This document shows, in pieces, positions 63,978 to 64,000 of a stretch of DNA of 64,000 nt. Below the pieces are notes generated by a model. That model did not search any database and had not been told where the DNA came from. It saw only the letters and a list, made by a program, of their open reading frames with translations. How positions within the stretch are numbered: position 1 is the stretch's first letter; every line of letters starts with the position of its first letter. The DNA is from Paenibacillus harenae. GTDB taxonomy: Bacteria > Bacillota > Bacilli > Paenibacillales > Paenibacillaceae. A program made the position numbers and the translations under genes. The DNA is taken from NCBI RefSeq assembly GCF_030812415.1, contig NZ_JAUSST010000004.1, positions 496,001 to 560,000 on the forward strand, given 5' to 3'.

Positions 63978-64000
63978 ATGTTAAAGTTATTCGAGTATAA
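63978..64000 (+). CDS. 5' end of a gene cut by the window edge
   Basis: AGGAGG (63964-63969) is followed after 8 bp by ATG and the codons for LKLFEY before the sequence ends. It is the third gene of the MarR operon; nothing can be said about its product. Confidence 0.6.

Overview
The window comes from the chromosome of an endospore-forming, low-to-mid GC Firmicute, most likely a Paenibacillus-type member of the Paenibacillaceae. The evidence is the gene order of the first 29 kb. It follows the hisS-aspS-yrvM-rarA ... cymR-cysteine desulfurase ... yrrD-yrrI-alaS-yrzL-yrrK-yrzB-mltG-yrrN-yrrO ... pbpI block known from Bacillus subtilis. Two aminoacyl-tRNA synthetase transcripts carry T-box leaders, Shine-Dalgarno sequences are strong, and TTG and GTG starts are common. 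No rRNA or tRNA gene, CRISPR array, insertion sequence or prophage was seen.

Layout. 1-5.1 kb: T-box leader, hisS, aspS, tcdA and a YdeI/OmpD-type protein, closed by a terminator. 5.1-10.2 kb: repeat-rich gap, rarA, a copCD pair on the minus strand and a CNNM/CorC-type membrane protein. 10.2-15.4 kb: mnmA (minus) divergent from cymR and a cysteine desulfurase, then a PRC-barrel protein, a tiny zinc ribbon and a YrrI permease. 15.4-23.7 kb: a consensus promoter and Ala T-box, alaS, an IreB-like protein, ruvX, two tandem DUF1292 genes, mltG, the tRNA-hydroxylation pair trhP1/trhP2 and a YqkK-like protein. 23.7-34 kb: a chemoreceptor, an amidase, a PbpI-like class B PBP, a YtvI-like permease, a polysaccharide deacetylase with a YkoP-like tail, and ilvD. 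34-37 kb: a VanRS-like two-component system followed by a short D,D-carboxypeptidase; both promoters carry the same TTAAG-N5-CTTA box. 37.2-42.5 kb: urease operon ureABC-F-G-D without ureE, behind an exact TnrA/GlnR box. 42.6-49.4 kb: MarR regulator, BMP lipoprotein, nucleoside-type ABC transporter, a molybdopterin oxidoreductase and a uridine-phosphorylase-family enzyme. 49.4-56.1 kb: hairpin repeats, AraC regulator with a GH4 glycosidase, a 3'-5' exonuclease, a 28-codon gene with a forespore-type promoter, and an MFS transporter with glycerate kinase. 56.1-64 kb: an accessory stretch of mostly single genes (HxlR regulator, NAD(P)H oxidoreductase, RDD protein, methyltransferase, MBL hydrolase, CGNR protein, APH-type kinase, an unrecognised histidine-rich protein, a frameshifted pseudogene, and a MarR/membrane-protein operon running off the end).

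How the genes work together. The left half is translation and tRNA-modification housekeeping: synthetases, t6A cyclisation by TcdA, 2-thiouridine by MnmA with the cysteine desulfurase, and ho5U by TrhP. It is mixed with cell-wall genes (MltG, PBP, amidase, carboxypeptidase). The middle is nitrogen and nucleoside acquisition: urease under an apparent global nitrogen regulator, then nucleoside uptake and phosphorolysis.

Non-coding structure. The most distinctive feature is a family of about 51-bp units found as direct and inverted copies in three intergenic regions, one of them inside the urease operon. Other repeat clusters lie at 5.2 and 49.5 kb. No wholly new multi-gene system could be demonstrated. 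The best leads are the probable spore small protein, the repeat family, the histidine-rich unknown, and the UreE-less urease operon with a histidine-tailed UreG.
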